Assembly (NCBI GenBank): GCA_038229135.1
Contig: JBBROS010000008.1
Coordinates: 37,690 to 101,689 of the forward strand
Direction of reading: 5' to 3'
Source of the DNA: JBBROS01 sp038229135
Lineage (GTDB): Bacteria; Pseudomonadota; Alphaproteobacteria; Acetobacterales; Acetobacteraceae
Length of the DNA: 64,000 bases
The position numbers and the translations under genes are program-made. Below the pieces are notes generated by a model. It ran no database searches. It worked only from the letters and a program-made list of their open reading frames with translations, and had not been told where the DNA came from. Shown one piece after another: positions 61,020 to 64,000 of this stretch (position 1 is its first letter; each line of letters starts with the position of its first letter).

Positions 61020-62750
61020 TCACACGGCCGCCACCAGCCGCCGCGCCTGCCCCATGGCGGCGCAGAACCGGTTCAGCCCCCGCATCAGCTCCACCTGCGC
61101 CACCCGCCGCATGTGCCCCGGCTCGAACCCTGGCAGCTCGGCCGCCACCGCAAGCGTCGGCAGCTTCGGCACGGTGTAGGCCGGGTCGTGCCGGAACCGC
61201 GGCTCCCGCGTGAAGTCGATCGGCACCAGGATGCGCGCCAACTCCATCAGGCAAGCGTTGCGCGCCCCGTTCTCCGCACGCTCGAGCCCTTGCAGGTCCG
61301 CCTTCAGCGCCAGCGTCGCCTCCCGCGCGGTCGACAGGTCCGCGAGGCCCTCGGACCCAGCCTGGTAGGCCTCGATGGTGGCCAGGAACTCGTCGCAGGT
61401 CGCCCCGAAATCATGCGGCAGCACCTCGGCGTTGGCGAGCCGCAGCGCGGACAGCAGGTAGATGCGCATGTCGGTCAGCAAGATGTCGCGGTCGGCGATC
61501 TCGAGCGTGTCGTTCTCGGTGTGCCAGGCGATGTTCGCGCCGCAGCCGGACACGTCGTAATAGTGCTTCTCGTGCCGCAGCGCGTCCGGCATCGTGCTGC
61601 TCAGCATGAAGAAGCTCGGCAGCCCGATGTTGTTGAAGCTGTAGTCGCCCGCCTGCGGTGGCCGCTGCGTGCGCACCACGGCGTCCGGCACGATGTCGGT
61701 GATGGCGGCGGTTGCGATGTGCGCGCTCTCCGGGAAGGCCCGCGTGTCGTGGTAGCTCGTCGCCCAGCGGCAGCCCGGGCTGTCGCAGTTGATCTGGCCC
61801 ACGCAGTTGCGGTCGAGGTCCATCGCGAAGGCATCCGCAAACCAGGTGGAGCCGGCATACCGCCCCGTCGAGTGCCCCGGCCACCAGGCGATCCGCACGC
61901 CCCGGCGCAGGCTCGCCCGGTGTTGCCAGAACACGCGCGACAGCTCCAGCATGGTCGCGTCGCCCGTCGCGTTGTCGCCGACCCCCACCTCCCAGCTGTC
62001 GTAGTGGCCGTGCACCAGCACGAACTTCTCCGGCTCGATTGCGCCCGGGATCGTCACCACGGGGATGGCCTGCTCGAACCAGCCCTCGACCAGGTCCGTC
62101 CGGATCGTCGCCTCCCCGCCGCTCTGCGCCAGCGCAATCAGCTTCTGCCCGTCCGGGTTGTTGACCGCCACCACCGGGATGCGCGGCTTGCGGCCCATGT
62201 CCTGGAGGTCCGGGCTGCCCCAGACGGTGGTGCAGGTGCCCCAATGGATGTCGGTGCCCGGATTGACCGCGATCAGCCCGATGCCGCCCCACTCCTCGAT
62301 GAGGCTGGTGAGCGCCGGGTTGCCGAAGCCCTGCATGACCACGATGTTGCCCGCCACCAGGCGGCGCACTTCCTCGATGGAGGCGATGCTGCCGCCGAAC
62401 AGCGTCTTCACGTCCCGGTTGTAGCTCCGCAGCGCCTTCGGGTTGGCCGAAAGCGCCACCAGCCGCCCGCTGCGCCCGCCCGGCACGGACAGGGACGACG
62501 AGGGCGGCTTGGCCCGCAAGGTGATGCCGCCCGCGGTGACGGAGGCGGAGTACGGAATGGACAGGTAGATCTCGGGCCGGTGCACCTCGACCGGGACACC
62601 CAGGCCCTGCAGCCGGGCCACGAGCACGTCGGCGGCGCGGTTCACGTCTTCCGGCCGCCAGCGCGGCATGGTGGCGAATGTCTCGACCAGGCTCCAGGGC
62701 GCATCGAGGCCCACATCGTCCAGCACGCGTTGTTCGTCGGCGGTGATCAT
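61020..62750 (-). CDS. M28 family metallopeptidase with PA domain
   Basis: A 576-residue co-catalytic zinc peptidase of the M28 (aminopeptidase/glutamate carboxypeptidase) type. A PA-like insert (about 130-215, VVMQGFGNPALTSLIEEWGG) precedes the catalytic domain. Metal ligands are His and Asp in HGHYDSWEVGVGDNATG, Asp in NCDSPG, and later GDYSF. Where classical members have an EE pair after the Asp, this protein reads WWPGHSTGRYAGS, so the catalytic Glu appears to be missing or moved. The start is an ATG preceded by GGGAGA. No signal peptide is visible, so it is probably cytoplasmic. Confidence 0.88.
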   Translation of the reverse strand: MITADEQRVLDDVGLDAPWSLVETFATMPRWRPEDVNRAADVLVARLQGLGVPVEVHRPEIYLSIPYSASVTAGGITLRAKPPSSSLSVPGGRSGRLVALSANPKALRSYNRDVKTLFGGSIASIEEVRRLVAGNIVVMQGFGNPALTSLIEEWGGIGLIAVNPGTDIHWGTCTTVWGSPDLQDMGRKPRIPVVAVNNPDGQKLIALAQSGGEATIRTDLVEGWFEQAIPVVTIPGAIEPEKFVLVHGHYDSWEVGVGDNATGDATMLELSRVFWQHRASLRRGVRIAWWPGHSTGRYAGSTWFADAFAMDLDRNCVGQINCDSPGCRWATSYHDTRAFPESAHIATAAITDIVPDAVVRTQRPPQAGDYSFNNIGLPSFFMLSSTMPDALRHEKHYYDVSGCGANIAWHTENDTLEIADRDILLTDMRIYLLSALRLANAEVLPHDFGATCDEFLATIEAYQAGSEGLADLSTAREATLALKADLQGLERAENGARNACLMELARILVPIDFTREPRFRHDPAYTVPKLPTLAVAAELPGFEPGHMRRVAQVELMRGLNRFCAAMGQARRLVAAV

Positions 62751-62863
62751 CGGGGCGTCTCCCTGGTGTTTCGCGATGGAATCATCCTCCCATCGCTCGC
62801 GCAACCCTTGAACCCCGCCCGCGCGGCGTGTTCACTGCTCGGACAACGAACGGAGACTGCGCC

Positions 62864-64000
62864 ATGAACCGCTGGCTGCTCGCAGGCCTAGCCGCTGCCG
62901 CCCCGCTCGCCGCGCATGCGCAGCCGGGCGACCCCATCCGCCCCATCGTGCTGCTCACCCAGCCGCAGGCCGCCTCCCCGCAGGACTACCAGGCCGCCGA
63001 GATGGCCGCCGAGGCCTGGAAGCAGCTCGGCCTGCGCGTGACCGTCCGCCCGCTGCCGGGCCAGCAGTTCAGCCAGGTGGTCTGGTATGAGCGCCAGCGC
63101 TGGGACACGACCACCTGGCAGATGGTCGGCCGCCCCGAGCGCTCGGACCCGGATGAGCTGACCTACAACCTGTTCGTCAGCGCCAACATCGCCAACGGCT
63201 ACAACCTCGTCGGCCTCAACAGCCCCGAATACGACCGCCTCGCCCAGGCGCAGCGGGAAGAGCTCGACCTGGTCAAGCGCCAGGGCCTCATCCGCGAGAT
63301 CCAGGAGCTGATCAACCAGCAGCAGCCCTACGGCTTCATGGTGCACCCCAAGAACCTGGTGGCCTTCAACCAGAACGTCTGGGACGAAAGCTCCATGCAG
63401 GTGCAGGCCGGCATCGGCATCCGCAACTTCTGGACCTGGACCAACCTGAAGCCCAAGGGCGCGCAGCGCGACGTCATCCTGAACTCGGTGGCGCCGCCCA
63501 CCAACCTCAGCCCGTTCAACATCCCCGGTGCGCAAGGCTCCTGGGCCACCGAGCTCGTGTGGGACCGCCTCATGCGGATCGGCCCGGACGGCCTGCCGCG
63601 CCCCTGGGCCGCCGAGACCGTGACGCGCCCGACCCCAACCACCGTCGAGCTCACGCTGCGCTCCGGCATGAAATGGCACGACGGCAAGCCCGTCACGATC
63701 GAGGACGCGGTGTTCAGCCTCGAGGCACCAGGCATGGGCGACAAGGCCCCGATGTACCGCCCCTTCGTCGGCAACATCGCAAGCGTCGAAACGACGGGCC
63801 CGATGAGCCTGCGCATCACCCTCAAGCGCCCCGATGCGGCCTTCCTCATCAGCTCGCTCGCCAAGCTCAACCTGGCGCCCAAGCACATTTGGGGGCCCAT
63901 CCTCGAGGACCTGAAATCCAAGCCCGAGACGGCCGAGAGCATCATGGAGCCGCTGCCCATCGGCTCGGGCCCGTTCAAGTTCGTGTCCGTGAAGCTCACC
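62864..64000 (+). CDS. family 5 substrate-binding protein with lobes in reversed order (partial)
   Basis: The gene runs off the right edge; 379 codons are visible. A signal peptide (residues 1-19, MNRWLLAGLAAAAPLAAHA) is followed directly by sequence that in ordinary family 5 proteins lies near the C-terminus: QLGLRVTVRPL (54-64), RSDPDELTYN (93-102), LNSPEYDRLAQAQREE (118-133) and YGFMVHPKNLVAF (156-168). Only then come the usual N-terminal elements: LVWDRLMRIGPDGLPRPWA (231-249), LRSGMKWHDGKPVTIEDAVF (265-284) and PIGSGPFKF (365-373). The protein is therefore either circularly permuted or carries an extra C-terminal lobe at its front; the missing end would decide. The importer it serves lies outside the window. 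Confidence 0.87.
   Translation, partial: MNRWLLAGLAAAAPLAAHAQPGDPIRPIVLLTQPQAASPQDYQAAEMAAEAWKQLGLRVTVRPLPGQQFSQVVWYERQRWDTTTWQMVGRPERSDPDELTYNLFVSANIANGYNLVGLNSPEYDRLAQAQREELDLVKRQGLIREIQELINQQQPYGFMVHPKNLVAFNQNVWDESSMQVQAGIGIRNFWTWTNLKPKGAQRDVILNSVAPPTNLSPFNIPGAQGSWATELVWDRLMRIGPDGLPRPWAAETVTRPTPTTVELTLRSGMKWHDGKPVTIEDAVFSLEAPGMGDKAPMYRPFVGNIASVETTGPMSLRITLKRPDAAFLISSLAKLNLAPKHIWGPILEDLKSKPETAESIMEPLPIGSGPFKFVSVKLT

Overview
The window comes from a GC-rich alphaproteobacterium, most likely in or near the Acetobacteraceae/Rhodospirillales. The reasons are the very high GC content, the rplU-rpmA-obgE-proB order, an L21 protein with an Ala/Pro-rich tail, a Ku protein gene, an arsR-aqpS-arsC-arsH operon like that of rhizobia, and a great density of ABC transporters. 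Eleven solute-binding protein genes lie in 64 kb, two of them cut by or close to the window edges. No phage, transposon, rRNA or CRISPR was seen.

Layout. 1-5.4 kb: a family 5 binding protein cut by the left edge, an adducin-like class II aldolase, and an N,N-dimethylformamidase-like protein overlapping a class III aminotransferase. 5.8-16.7 kb: a tightly overlapped operon with two paralogous binding proteins, two SIS proteins, two PfkB kinases, one ABC importer, a BtpA-like protein and a PuuE-like deacetylase. SIS plus PfkB plus importer is the logic of fructosamine (Amadori product) catabolism. 16.7-30.5 kb: an amidohydrolase facing a second polyamine-type importer, then an arylmalonate decarboxylase-like enzyme, a serine hydrolase, a second PuuE-like deacetylase, an epimerase, an SDR and two more family 5 binding proteins. 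30.7-40.8 kb: housekeeping genes (tRNA-Ser, rplU, rpmA, obgE, proB, ku, msrA) mixed with a GAF protein, a sugar binding protein and ATPase without permeases, a lone receiver domain, a second class II aldolase and an orphan cytosine-5 methyltransferase.

40.8-44.3 kb: a compact arsenic operon (arsR, aquaglyceroporin, arsC, arsH, MFS) with 4-base overlaps between all genes except arsC-arsH, and a palindromic operator candidate. 44.3-48.7 kb: a NIPSNAP protein and an FbpABC-like importer with a long palindromic repeat inside the operon. 49.0-57.8 kb: an amide-nitrogen operon in which a five-gene Dpp/Opp importer is followed by an isochorismatase-like hydrolase, an asparaginase-like protein, a 67-residue AtzG-like protein and an AtzE/GatA-like amidase. 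57.8-60.1 kb: a polar amino acid importer lacking its ATPase. 60.3-64.0 kb: a DUF1989 protein, an M28 peptidase, and at the right edge a binding protein whose two lobes appear in reversed order.

Taken together this is an accessory nutrient-scavenging region, mostly for nitrogen-containing organic molecules, wrapped around a small housekeeping island. Substrates cannot be read from sequence alone and are given as hypotheses.
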